A stretch of 64,000 bases of DNA from Nannochloropsis salina CCMP1776 (lineage: Eukaryota; Sar; Eustigmatophyceae; Eustigmatales; Monodopsidaceae). The position numbers were made by a program, and so were the translations under genes. Positions 18,735-30,900 of the stretch are shown here, piece by piece (the stretch's first letter is position 1; each line of letters opens with the position of its first letter). Under the pieces are notes generated by a model. It was not told the origin of the DNA. It saw only the letters and a list, made by a program, of their open reading frames with translations, and made no database searches. The stretch lies in NCBI GenBank assembly GCA_004565275.1, contig SDOX01000047.1, positions 52,813 through 116,812 of the forward strand. Direction: 5' to 3'.

Positions 18735-21091
18735 TTATCCCGTGTCCTCCTCCGAGACCGACTCCATGTCCTCCTCGTCTCCCAGGGCGAGACGCTCCAA
18801 GCTCGTGTTGAAGCCACTTCTCTCTCCTCCCATTCCCGTCCTCCTCCAGATTCCAAGGCTGGCATTGCTTTTGGTCTTTGCTTCCATGCCGCTCACGCTC
18901 ATTTTCTTGGGCCCTGCGTTTTGTCGCTGCTTGGTGAACATGGCTGTGAACATTTTTTCCGGGGCCCTTCCGCACGGCTCGGCTCTTCCTCCCGTCTTGG
19001 TCCAGGCCATGCCCTTGTCAACGACGGAACGATGTTCCTGTTCGCGGGAAATCTGCTCCTGCCTTGTCTTTACGGCCTGCTGGGTCTCTGGTCGCTTTTC
19101 CTTCCCGCTCCTGCGCACCTTTTTCTGACCCCCTTTCTCTCGCCGATCTGAAGGTGATATGCCCCGACCCTCGGTGGATGAGTCCCTCCCCCCCTCCTCC
19201 TGCACGCTATCTACCTGCTTGTCGACTCCCCGTGTGCCATGTACTGTCATAGTTTCGTCTCGTGTTCCTTTTTTTGTGATTACACGCAAGTCAACGTCCC
19301 TAAACACTTTAACCCGTTTAACAAGCTGCTCCGTCTTCTCATCAAGTACTTTCTTTCCCCCTCCTCCCGCTCGAGCGCGCAATACGTTCCCTTTCCTCGT
19401 CGACTGGGCCGTGGCTTTCAGCGCTGTTCTTCCCGTGTCCTGCTTTCCGCGTCCCTTTTTTTCCGTTTCTTTAAACCGCATTTCGATATCCTTCTCCATT
19501 TCTTTCTGCATCCATTCTGCTGTATTCGCAACCGCACTTGCAATTTTCGGCCTATCTCCCTCTTCGTCCAGTCCGTATCTCTCCAGCCCTCTCCCGCCTT
19601 TGCTTTTCACAACGTTCCCCGAAATAGGGGCGAGAGGAGAGACCAGGGCACACAAGTCTTGCTCCCTCATCTTGGTCGCCGACATACAAGGAAAAGCGGT
19701 AGGAAATTGCTTTGCGGATGGCAATGAAGAGTTTGGCCAGCTTTCTTTGGGAGAAGTGAAAGGGTTTTCCGTCGTGGGAGAGACTTCAACCCTCATGATG
19801 GTAGTCTTATGCCCATTTCGCGTCCCTGCTGCTCGGATGTTTTGAGTCGCAGCTTGTCGAGAGGGGAGAGAACGCGCTTTAGAAATGGCGGCTCGCGAGC
19901 TCGTGTCCACTCTGTCCACTTTGGTTTTCACCTCCACCGGCAAGGACGCTGCTGACTCCTCATCCTCCCCCTCGTGTTTTCCGTCCCCTTCTCCAGAGAG
20001 GGGGGACCAGTGGGCCACGCTCCTCTCCTCATCGTGCATACAGACAGCATCCTCTTGCTTAGCATCCTTAAACGCGCTTTTTGGCATCTCGCTCAGCCGC
20101 TCACTCTTTTTATCTCCTCTTCGTCCATTTTTTTTCCTCTTTTCCCCTCTCCTGACCTTGCTTCCGCCCTCAAGGTCCAAGGCACCATTTTCGCTTTTCC
20201 CCCCCTCTTCCTTACCCCTCACTGACTCAGTACATTCCTCTTGATTCTTAAGATTTTCCTGATTGTGTTTCTCCTTGGCCAGCGCACTTTTCCCCTGAAT
20301 GCTTTTTGTTTTGCTTGCTTCGATAATGTCTTTGCTTGTTCCCGCATGATTTATTTCCAGCACCTCTTCATTGAGGTTTTGCTGCTCTTCGGCTTGTTTG
20401 ATGGGTATATTGAAGACACTGTCATCCTCCTCATTCTCGTTGTCTTCCTCCTGAACCTTGCTCAGCGTAATTTTCTCTCCATAGCACGCGGACGTCCCGC
20501 CAAAAGAAAAACGTGACCACGCACCCCCAGTGCCTGCCGACTTTCTGCTACCGTACGTTCTGCAAATGGAAAGTGACATATTTACAACAGTAATGGAGGT
20601 CATGCTTGTGTACTTCCCGCGTAAATTGGAAGAGTTCTCACTCTTGCCTACGATGTCAGTCCCTTGCACTCATTATTTCCCCTAGATTATACTTACTTTG
20701 TTTCTTTGAAGAGCTTTCGCCCGAATGCAGGCCCTTTTGAACGTGGTGCTTCCCAATATTTTTTTTCTTCTTCATGTTGCCCCTGCGTATCAGACCGCTG
20801 CTGTTGTACTTGTTTCTCTGTCACCTCATCAGTCTTCGTAGTATGTTCCTGTTTTCCTTTTTTATCTTCGTGGACAAATTTTCGTTTACCAATGGACGAC
20901 TTTTCCCTCCTACGGTTTTTTATTTGAGATTGGTTCGAAATGTTGAAGTTTTTTGTTACTGTTGTTCCCATGTGATAAGGATGGACCCTGGCTATCAGCT
21001 CCTGGTAGGTGCTGGCACGTAGGTGAGACCCCCCTGTAACGGAGGATGTGTTTCGATTTACACTGGCTCCCCGAAAAAAAATGGTATGCAT
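18735..21091 (-). CDS. Lys/Glu-rich protein of unknown function, two exons
   Basis: Not recognised. Exon 1 (20,697-21,091, from ATG MHTIFFRGASVNRNTSS) ends at a strong GTAAGT donor. Exon 2 (18,735-20,559) follows the acceptor TTTCCATTTGCAG. Phases agree across the 137-base intron, giving GRKLFKETKTYGSRKSAGTG. Exon 2 alone has no ATG at its head, which supports splicing. The product of about 738 residues is very rich in Lys, Glu, Arg and Ser. It has one conspicuous aromatic patch (WSRFSFGGTSACYGEKI, just after the junction) and an acidic C-terminus (LALGDEEDMESVSEEDTG). It is probably largely disordered; a chromatin, nucleolar or cytoskeletal role would be a guess. The 5' end is uncertain, because a T-run followed by CAG before GGGGGTC (about 21,031) could be another acceptor. 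Confidence 0.6.
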
Positions 21092-21941
21092 ATCCAAGTA
21101 TGAATCAATCTCTTGCGATTATGAAGCAGAACGATGGGCGAGTGGTTCTGTGTAAGTTTGAGGCACAGGAATAAAAGAGGCGGAGGGAGGAGGCGGCATT
21201 TCACTCCACTCTCATCGCCTCGGCGAGGAGGGGAGGTAGGACGGGAACTACAGACATGTCCCGTCGTCATCATGTCCGTATATTTGGCTATCATTACGAC
21301 CATTCCGTGAAAAGAACGCGAGGCGAAAAGGATGAAATCGGGGCACGAGAGGTTACACAAGCAATTACTAACACTAATAGCAGTACTAGTCCGACACAGC
21401 CAAGCTGTCAATGCCGTCGACTGAAAGTTGTCTCTCTTCCGAAACCCTTCCCACCAGCTTACTTTGTCAATATCATGTTCGGTTGATGTGTCTTTCTTTA
21501 TATTTGGATCCTCTCCACATTGTATCTTACTCATGTCTCTAAATTACCCACATATGTATATGTCTCGCTGAGATTTTACATTGTATAGGTCCACTTGAGA
21601 AACCTTCCTTTTCGCACTCCCCTCCCTCAATCTACTTCTCTTCTCAAGAAGGGCGTGTTCTCGGCACAGGCTTTGAAATATGGATAAGTTTCCTTTCAGT
21701 TTAATGTGGCGTCTGTACACAAATTGACTACCTGTGTCTATTCATGAAGAGGCAATGTCCCTTCTTCTTTTTCCTATTCTTCATCTTCTTCCTCTTCTTC
21801 TTTTTCCTTTTTTTCTTCGCTATCTTCTTCGTCTTCGCCTTCTTCTTCCCCTTCTTTCGTACTTACTACTTGATGATCTTTTATTATCATCTTCTCCTTG
21901 AGCTTCTTTCTTCCGTCAGGCACCTGTTGTGGTTTCTTCCT
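21092..21941. other. Spacer with CT-rich tract downstream of the HECT gene
   Basis: 21,745-21,900 is a strand-asymmetric (TTC/CTT)n tract, GAA-rich on the minus strand, just beyond the HECT stop codon and probably in its 3' UTR. The remainder is ordinary AT-richer sequence; the minus-strand ORF at 21,058-21,534 has no recognisable content. Confidence 0.45.
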
Positions 21942-24900
21942 TCATGTTTCCGACCACCCTTCCGCTGTGTGCAATCGGACGTCTGCGTCCATATTGGGAG
22001 AGTTAGAAATAGCCAACAGAAGCTTCTCGCGTAAGATTTCTTTGCTCGAGTATTGAGGAAGACTCAAGGAGAAGAAACAGGTCTGGGCGTGGGGTAGGTA
22101 GTCGTCCGGCTTCTCCTTCGCTCCGCCCTGCGGCCCCTGTAGCCGGAAATTCATGGGGAAGTCCTTGGCCGAGGCTGGCATCCGTGACCGGGCCCAAGCA
22201 AAGCGCAGGAAATCTGTGCGCTCCTCTGCCTGCATCTCTTCCAAGACTTCCCAGAAAGCTTTCACGTGCGGGGCGTCCGGGTCCACGCCGTCCTCGTAGT
22301 CCGTGCATTTCTTCAAGAGTTCCACGTCGACCTCCCGCACCCCGCAGATCAGCTGCTCCACCTCCTCCTCCGTGAAAAGCGGCAGCAATTCCTGAGGCAC
22401 GACGGCGGCCATCCCCTCCTGAAAGGCCCCCATCATGGCTGCACTCTCCTTCAAACGCACCGTCTCCACCAACCGCACATATTCCTGCCAGTTCGCCCGT
22501 GTTACACGCGCCGGTACCTGCTCCAAGTCCACGTCCCCGGGCGCTGAGAGATAGGGTGCGTGCGGCAGGACCACGAGGGAGCCGTCGCTTAAGTGCGTGG
22601 AGAAGGTCAGCTCCTCCTCCCATCCCTCCGGCACCAAGCTGCTCGATGCCGTCGTCCCTTCGGGCCACGCGCCTCCCGCCCGGGTCTCGGCCACCTGAGC
22701 CGTCCGTTCCACCTGCTCCAAATTTTTGACAGCGAGCACGTCCAGGGAGCCGAGCGTGTCGCGTTGCAAGGGCAAGCCTACCAAAGGCCGCCACACTGTG
22801 GCAGGAAGGTCCAGTCCCATCGGAAGGCCGTGTCGCAGCGCCATCCCAACCATCTTGCCCAGAAGTTGCATCAGCTCCAGTGCGAGCGGGGAGGGCGGGC
22901 CGGGGCTGAAGACGAACTTGTCTTGGTTGGGTCCGACGGCGCCGGCTCGGTTCGGGCAGGGCACCAGGAGAGGCAGAAGGCATTTCTCTCCCCCTGGTCG
23001 GTGGCGCGAGGGCGCAGAGAGGGGAAGCAGGTGCCGGTCGTCTTGGAGCTCATCCACCACCTGCTCGAAGATAGCCCGGTATGGGCCTCCGTAGTCGTTC
23101 ACACCCTCGCCCAGGAAACGCACCTTGAACGCGCGCTTCTGACCGCCGTGTCCTTTCCCCAGGTAGGCACGTCGGAAACTCGAATGCGCCCAAGCCCGCA
23201 TTTCCTTGTGGAGCTGCCCGAACACAGACAAACGCAGGCGCTCGTTCATGTTTCGGATCGAGGCGAGGCGGGAGGCAGAGGCGCGGACGCGGTTGATTTT
23301 GATCGTCTTGATGTCCCGTGGATCCTCGTACTCGTCCTGATGCAAGGGCGTGGGCGTGGTGGTGGCCTGCAGCATTGTCTCCCAGTGAGTCCGCTTGGTG
23401 GATGTCAGCACCAACTTCCGCAAAGCCCGAAGCCGCCGGGCCGTGCAGGCAGGCCGCCAAACCCCCGGGCCTTGGACAGGCTCCGGCCCCTGCGGCCCTC
23501 CTCCCCGGGGCCCCGTCGAGCCGAGGGGGTAGGTCGTCTCCACCACCATGGGCTCCGACGCGCCCGCCTGCTCCCTTTCCCACCCTTGTTCTGGGAGGGC
23601 GAGGGACAGGAAGGGCAGGGCGCGAGAGAGGCGTTGATTGAGGACGCGAAGGAGGGAGGCGCGAGCCAGGAGCCTGTGGGGGGAAAGCCCGCGCAAGGCA
23701 GGCTTGTCGCTGAGTGGCCCCCGGCCATGAGCGAGACGGAAGATGCCTCCTCCGTCCTCCCGTGCGCCTCGCTGCTCCTCCCGGTGCGCCTGCAGGAGTA
23801 AGGTCGCGAGCGCGGCGTAGCTCATGTTCAAGGGCAGTGTCTCGCCCTGTGCCATGGCTGCTTCGTTCAAGAACTGCGTGAGCTGCTCGTCCGCCTCCAG
23901 CGTCCAAGGCACGGGGGGCCACACCTCTCCCTCCTTCCCTCCTTCCCTCCCTTCCTCGCCCCCCCGCATGAACCGGGCCGAGTGCCAATACCCCGGGAAG
24001 GCGCCCGTCGGGTCCGCACCCTCCCCCGCGCCCTCCCCCTCTGACCTCTCGTCCACATCCTCGCTGCACCAGACCATTTCCGGGTCGGGCACGGCCAGAG
24101 AAGGGGGCGGTAAGGAGGCACCGACGGAGGGGAGGGTCTGCGTCTCGGTCTCCATAGGATCCTCATCAGTGCTTGACGCCTGCGATTGCCCCACCATCCC
24201 CGTCACTTTCCGCTTCCAATCCCGCACTGCCGCCTGCAGCTGAGCCTCCAACCCCCCACCCTCTGCCCCTCCCTCCGCCCTCCCTTCGCCCTGCGATGTG
24301 TCCGGCACGCGCCGCAGAATCAAATCCTCCCGCTCCCCTCGAATCTTCTCGGAGATCCAGCCCTCCAGGCCATGGAAGTCGATGCGGAAGCGTGCAATGT
24401 TGGAGCTGTTGACGCGGCGCTCGAGCGCGTCCAGCACAGTCTCCTGCTCCACCTCCCCAAGCTTCTCGCTCGCGTCGATTTCGAGCCCCTCCCGCACCAC
24501 CGCCTGATCGAAAACGACCTGGACCTTCCCGCCCTCGAACATTGGCAAGTACGGCAAAGAGGGGAGGAGAGGAAGGGGCGAGGGCATCATCGCCTCCCCT
24601 CCTCCCGCCGACGCCGCCACACTTGCCAGCGGCCCCTTCCAAGCGCGCGAGAAGAGCTCCAGCCCGTCCACGTCGCAAGGCTGCCACGACCAGGCAGCCA
24701 TGGCCCCCCCTCCTTCCCCGCCCCCGCCGACGCTTCCCTCCCGAGGAGCGTCCAGGGCCCGGTACCATAGCAAGCCTCGATAGGCCCCAAGCACCAGCCG
24801 GGTCTCGGGCTGCTCCAGGATCTTTCCGCACCGGCGTAACATTCGGACGCGGTCGCCGGCCAGGAGGGGCTGTGTGATGCCCAGGAGCAAACTCGCCCGC

Positions 24901-27900
24901 ACGCAGGCGTCTATGGAGGTGTCCACGTCCACCCAGGCCGGGGACTGCGCGCGGGTCAAAATCCGGCGCCAGCGACCGAGCCGCCATCGACGCCAATCGC
25001 ACCAGGCCTCCCGATAGGCCCAGTAAGGGATATGGTCAGGAAGCGTCTTGGCCTCGGGGCGGGTCTCTTGGGCGGGGGCGAGCACCTTCGTCGGCCCTTG
25101 CTGCCGGTGATTCATCTCCCACGCGTGCAGCAGCGTGGTCACTGCCTGCACGTCCTCCAAGACGACCCGGGGGTGCAGCCCCGGCGTGCTCAGCCACCGG
25201 TTCGTCAGCGTCACACGGTCCCCTTTTTTCCTGAACCCGATCACGGGGTAGAGGACACGAGGCCGCACGCGCGGGCGCGAGCCCAACAAATTCTCGTGCG
25301 CCACCCCCAGGTCAGCCAGGATGTGCTCGCCGTACTTCATCCCGTCCAAGAAGAAGGACAGGACGCCCCGGTCCATGTCCAGTTTAATCCCCACCATGTC
25401 TCCTGCCTGGAAGTTCTCCCCGTACGGTCGCTCCGGACTCACCGCCGCCAATGCCGACCCCAGGCCTCCCAGCGCCCCCCCGCCAACCCCGATCCCTCCG
25501 CCTTCCGCCGGGTTCCACGCAAAACTCGCCCGATAATTGATGAACCCGTAGCCGTGCCAACGGTGCATGGCCCCCCGCAAGGCCGCCGCCGCCCCGGGAG
25601 CCATCATGTCCGGCTTCTCCGCCACGCCCAGGAAGATAGACCCGATCTCCTCCTGCTCCACCTTGACCTCCCAATAGTGGACGCCGCGGGCGAAGCCCAG
25701 GGAGCCGTAGACCAACGCCTTGCTCTCACTGGAGGAGCACGAGGCAGAGAGGCCGTCCTCCGAGACAGAAATGCCCCCGGCCTTGGCATCTTTGTCCAGC
25801 ACGAACAAGTCCCGGGCCTGGAGATGCACCTCTTCCCGCACGGCCACCCGGTCCCCCCCCAGCTTGACCGTGCTCTCAAACTCGCACTGGCCTTTCCACA
25901 GCTCCTTCTCCTCCCCCGTCTCCGTGGAAGGGAGCAGTCGCAGCCGGTAGGTCAGGTCCGGGCGCCAGGCGGGGGAGCCAAAGCGACGGGTCCAGACCAG
26001 GTCGGAGCCCGCGAGCAAGCGGTCCTCCTTGAAGGTGAGGGAGCCGTCCGGGCCCTTGGTGCCCGTCACTGCGGTCATGGCTCCCTGGTCGGGCCACTCG
26101 CAAATGCCTTGAAAGCGACGCGGCGCCCTGGGGCTCTTGCTTCCCCCCGCAGCCGGGCGGATCCACAAGATGAGGCCGAAGCCCCCCCCCTCCCCAAAAC
26201 CGTGACGGGCCGCGACGGCCTCTGCAGTGCTCGGATGAGGGTACCGCCGCAGGATCGTCTTTCCGTCCCGAGCCACCTCCACGTGCGTCAGGTCGAAGGC
26301 GCCGTTTGCGCCCCACCGGTAGACCCCTGTCTCTCCGTTGGCCCATCGCACCCGCCGCGCCAGGCCTCCCTCCCCGTTCCAGGCCAATATTTCCTCCACG
26401 ACGCCCAGCATCGGGGGCTCGGGCTTCGAGGCGGGCGCCGCCACCGATTTCTTCTCGGCCTCGCTCCCTGCACTCGCGCCTTGCCTGTGGTCTTGGTCCA
26501 CGTCCCCGCCTGCTCGGACCTTCTCCCTTCCATTCCCATCTTCCTCAGTTTTTTCCTCCTCCTCCTCCTCCTCCTCCTCCTCCTCGTCTTCCTCTTCTTC
26601 TTGCTCCTCCTCCTCGTCTTCCTCTTCCTCTTCTTCCTCCTCTTCCTCTTCCATATCCTCATTCATGCGCTCTTCCTCCTCCTCCTCCTCCTCCTCCTCT
26701 TCTTCTTCTTCTTCTTCTTCCCGGCCCTTTCCCCTCCTCATCCGCTCCTCCGCCCCCGCTTCACCAGAAGTATCCGACGTCCTCGCCCCTTGCCCCCCTC
26801 CCGGCCAGTCCGGGCCCCGGATCACCTTCCTCCCCGGAAGCAGGCAGGGAGGCCCTTCCCCCCCGTCCAAGCCCCCCTCTCTCAGCAAGGAGAACCGGCG
26901 GGGCCGCGACCAGCCGGAGCGGACCTGGGTGACGCGTCCCGTCAATACCTCCCAGCCCTGGTCGCTCGCGACTATCCCATCCTCCCACTCCCGGCATCGT
27001 GGATGGGGGCCTTCGGCTCCCTCTTCTGGCGAGGGGGGGGGCTCCAAAGGCAAGGAGGGATCGGCCGCCGGGGAGGAGCAGGCCCCAGGACCGGCCCACT
27101 CCACCCCGGCCCGCTCACAGGCCAAGGCGACGCTCGCCCACAGCTCCAACACTGCCTGGGTGTAGCGCGAGAAGATGGGCTGGGAGGCCCGCTCCCTCCA
27201 CAGGCACTGCAAGGCCATGCTGCGCACCCGGACGACGTCCCCCACGTGGCGTAGTACGCTTGCCAGCTTCTGCCTCGTCCCGTCCAGCCGGGCGGGGGCA
27301 GGTGTGGAGGCGTCGCGTCCCCGCCCCTGGTCCGCCGCCGTAACCAGCTCTTGGAGCATGGCAGCGAGGACGGTGGCGGCCATGGCCTTTAGGTGCACGG
27401 AGGGGCTCCGGAGGGCGAGTGCCCACGCTGCCGCGAGCCGATCCACCAGGAAATCTGGCGGATCCGACCCCCGCGCAAGGAGGAGGCCAGTCAGCCACAC
27501 AGCCAGACACAGATTGGGGCGCTCCAGGGCCTCCGCCTCGGCCACTCGCTCCTCCGTCCGTGCCGGAGACAAGGGAGGGGAGGAGGAAGCGTCGGCCCCG
27601 CCCGGCAGGAGCACCACAATGCCTGTCCCTCCTCCCACCAAACTGGCCCCCTCGCCCTTCTCTTTCCCCCGCCCTTTCGGGCGCAAAGCCGCCATCAGTG
27701 CTCCTCGGTCCATGGCGAGCAAGAGCTGTCGCAGCACACACTCGCAGAGAGGCGCCAGGCATGCCTCGGGGGCCTCGCGCAGGGCCCGTTTCAAGGCGGG
27801 CGTCACCGCACACAGCGTGGGGGCTCCCCCGGCAGCAAGACAGGCCTCCAGGTTCAGGAAGCTGTTGCTTCGACCACCGAGGACGTCCATGGGTAACAGA

Positions 27901-30900
27901 ATTCCCTTCCCCAGCTGGGCGGAGGAGGCGGGACTGATGACGGAGGCCAAGCGCAGGAGCTCCACCAGGATGGGCGCTCTCTCCTGGTCCCCATCGCCCC
28001 CTCTCCTGGTCAGCAGCCGGCGCAGATCTACGACCGACGAGGTCGAGGCGGACGAGCCCTGGCGCGGTCCCTCCGAGGGCCAGGCAGAGAGGAGCGTCAA
28101 GAGGGCCCGACGTGCATACAGGACACAGAGCTCCAAGGTCTGCTGCGCGAGGCGGCGACCCCGCGTCCTGTCACTGCGGCCGCCCCCCCCCTTTTCTGCC
28201 CACACACCCGTCAAAGCCGGCGGTGCTGAAGACCCTCGGAGGCCCCCACGCCCACCCAGACCGCCACTGGAAGTGCTACTCGAGCGGGCGTTCACGTCTG
28301 CGGCAAAGTACCGTTGCGTGGGCCGCATGCTTTCGATGCCCAGCAGCTCCTCCCTGCAGTCTTCCACGTAAGACGCCCCCGCCTCCTCGTCTCTCTCTCC
28401 CGGCCCCGCACGCTCCTCCCCCCCTGACATCTCCACGGCCGACACCTCCATCTCTTCTCCCTCCCTCTCCCGGGCCTTCCACCCCTCCCTCAGCGTTCGG
28501 GTCTGCACCACTACTTGTCGCACTGCCTCCACCAGCGGCTTGAATCCCGGAGGGGGGCCGAAGTTGAGTCGAGCCGCCCCGAAATTGAACTGAAGCTTCT
28601 CGCGGCGGTTGAATGAGGCACACGGGTACAACCCCCCCGCATACCTCAGGTCCGTGAAGGCCGCCCCCATCCCAATCTCCTCCCCCCGCCCGTTCAGCGT
28701 GAAGCCCATCACGCCCTCGTCCAGGTCGAGGAAGCACCCGACCACGTCGCCCGGCTGCCAGCGCGCGCCCCAGTCCGAGTGCCCGTCGTGCCACCGGTAC
28801 TCCCTCCAGCCGTCGTAGGCCCAGGAGTGCGGCCCATCCCCCACCCCGTCCCCTGCCTGCGCGTCCCCCGAGAAGGCCGCGTCGCACCAGCCGATTTGCA
28901 TGCAGCCCGCCGTCCTCAGCAGCACTTCATAGTACCATTTCCCCGCGCGAACGAGGGTACCCCGGCAGCCCACGCTGGCGAACCCCCCGCTGGCCACCCC
29001 CTCCACGGCCAGATCGGGACGGATCTCCGCCTCGCCGCTCACTACGCGCAAGGGATTGACACCCTCCCTTGCTTCCCACTCGCCCGCATTCGCATCCTCC
29101 TCTTCCTCCTCCTCCTCCTCCTTTTCATCCCCACCTTCGCGCGCCTGGCCCCGCTCTTCCCCCTCCCCCTCTACTTCCTCCTCCTCCGCGCTCAGCGCCT
29201 CGCCGTTGGAGAGAATCCAGGTCAGCGCCGCGTTCACGTTGTTGTGGTTGGCTGCCAGCGCCTTCTGGCACCAGCGGGTCGGGAACCCCATCTCCAGCAA
29301 TTGCTTCATCAGCATGCTGGTCTCCAGGGACCGGCGCACGTTCTCCACGCTGCGTCCACCCCCTCCACTCCCGCCCCGCGAAGCCACCACCGCCGCCAGC
29401 GCCTGCTCCTCCGCCAAGATCTGGTCCATGTCCCCGCCGTGCTCGAAACAGAAGTTCACCGCTACCTCCACGTTGTTCCCGCATCGGCGCAAGGCCGCCT
29501 GGCACCACTCCTTGGGAAAGCCCATCTCCATCATCGTCGCCACCGCGGCCGAGTTGTCCCCCGTCCGAGCCCCGCCGCTACTCCCACCTGCGCCCGTCAG
29601 GCCGCCCTGGGAGGAGACGGCGAAGGCCTGCATGAACGAGGAAAGCATCGAAGCCGCCCCGCCACCCGCTCCCGCAGCCGCTGCCAAGGACAAACCCCCC
29701 GGTCCTTCCTCCCCACCGGATCGACTGCCGCCCTCCCCGCCCGGGCCCCGAGGAGGGGGAGGGGTACCGCCCCCATCGCCTTCCTCCTCCGCCAGGCCCC
29801 TTCCCAGCCCATCCCTCCACCGCCCCCAAGTCCTCAACCACACCTCTTCCAGCCGCCCCAGTGCCCCCAACCCGCCCGTAGAGGTCCGTTGCACCGCCAC
29901 TCCCAGCAAGGCTTCGAAGGCCGCCTCCGCCCCGGGCGCCCGCAAGAAGCTTTCTGCCAAGGACCCCTGGTCCAGGACCACCGCGGTTGCCTTGAATGCC
30001 TCCAGCGCGGCCAGACCCTGCGCCGCCCGTGTGTCCCACACACTTTCCTTCTCCTCGGTTTCCCCTCTACCCACGCCTTCCTCTTCTTTCCTTTCGCCTT
30101 GGTCCTCCTTACCCTCCGCTTTCATCTCTTCTCCGTCCTCCATCTCTGCCACTCCCTCGGGCATGATTCTGGCCTCCGCCTCCTCCTTCTCCTCTCCTCT
30201 TTGCCTCCCCTCCTCTTCCCTCACCATATCCTCCGCCACCGCGCTTCGAACATCCTGGATCCACGCGACCCCCGCCCCCACCACGCCTTCAAGCAGGGCC
30301 CGCGCCACGTCCTCCCTGAGCGCCCTCAACGGGGGCGGCTCCTCCGACGTGGCCACCAAATCCTCCACATTCAGCTTCAGGGGTCGTACCGGCAGCCCAT
30401 GTGCGAGCGAAAGTCCTCGACCTTTCCCGGAGCCCTCTCCTCCAGGGCTCAAATGCGCATGCGCGGCCGCCGAGGGCGCGAGGGAGGGGGCCAGGCAGGC
30501 CAGAAACCCGCCCGTGGTCCCAGCCATCCCCTTCCCGGGACCCGCCTCCCGGTCCACAAGTACCACCTCGGCGTACCGGCGTTCCCCGGCAGAGAGAGTC
30601 CCTTCCCCAAGGCCCTCCCCCGCCACACCCTTGCTCGCCCTGGGCCCGTCCACAGAGAGGAGCATCCCGAACGTGTGTGCCATGGCCGCCAGGCGCCAGG
30701 CCAGGCTCTCCGAGGTCCCTTCGTAAAGACTGAGGGGCCGCAAGGTGACCATCCCGCCCACGCGCAGCTCCTCCACCAGGCCTCCCAGCACGCTCAAAGA
30801 GGCGAGCGCGGGCCCCAGCACTGCCCGTCGGGCGGGCCACGCGTCCTCCCCGTCCCGCTCCAGGGCCGAGGGCAGGCCCTTTAACCCTCGCAAAAGCCAG

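Noticed and set aside
21058-21534. 158-codon minus-strand ORF overlapping the 5' end of the Lys/Glu-rich gene
   Set aside because: Mixed composition, no homology recognised, and it crosses a probable acceptor; more likely upstream non-coding sequence.
25032-27254. 740-codon plus-strand ORF
   Set aside because: Antisense of the HECT ligase; Leu/Pro/Arg-rich sequence without motifs, while the minus strand encodes SPRY and MIB/HERC2-like segments.
28779-30884. 701-codon plus-strand ORF
   Set aside because: Antisense of the UBA/SPRY part of the HECT ligase; long shadow ORFs are expected in GC-rich coding DNA.
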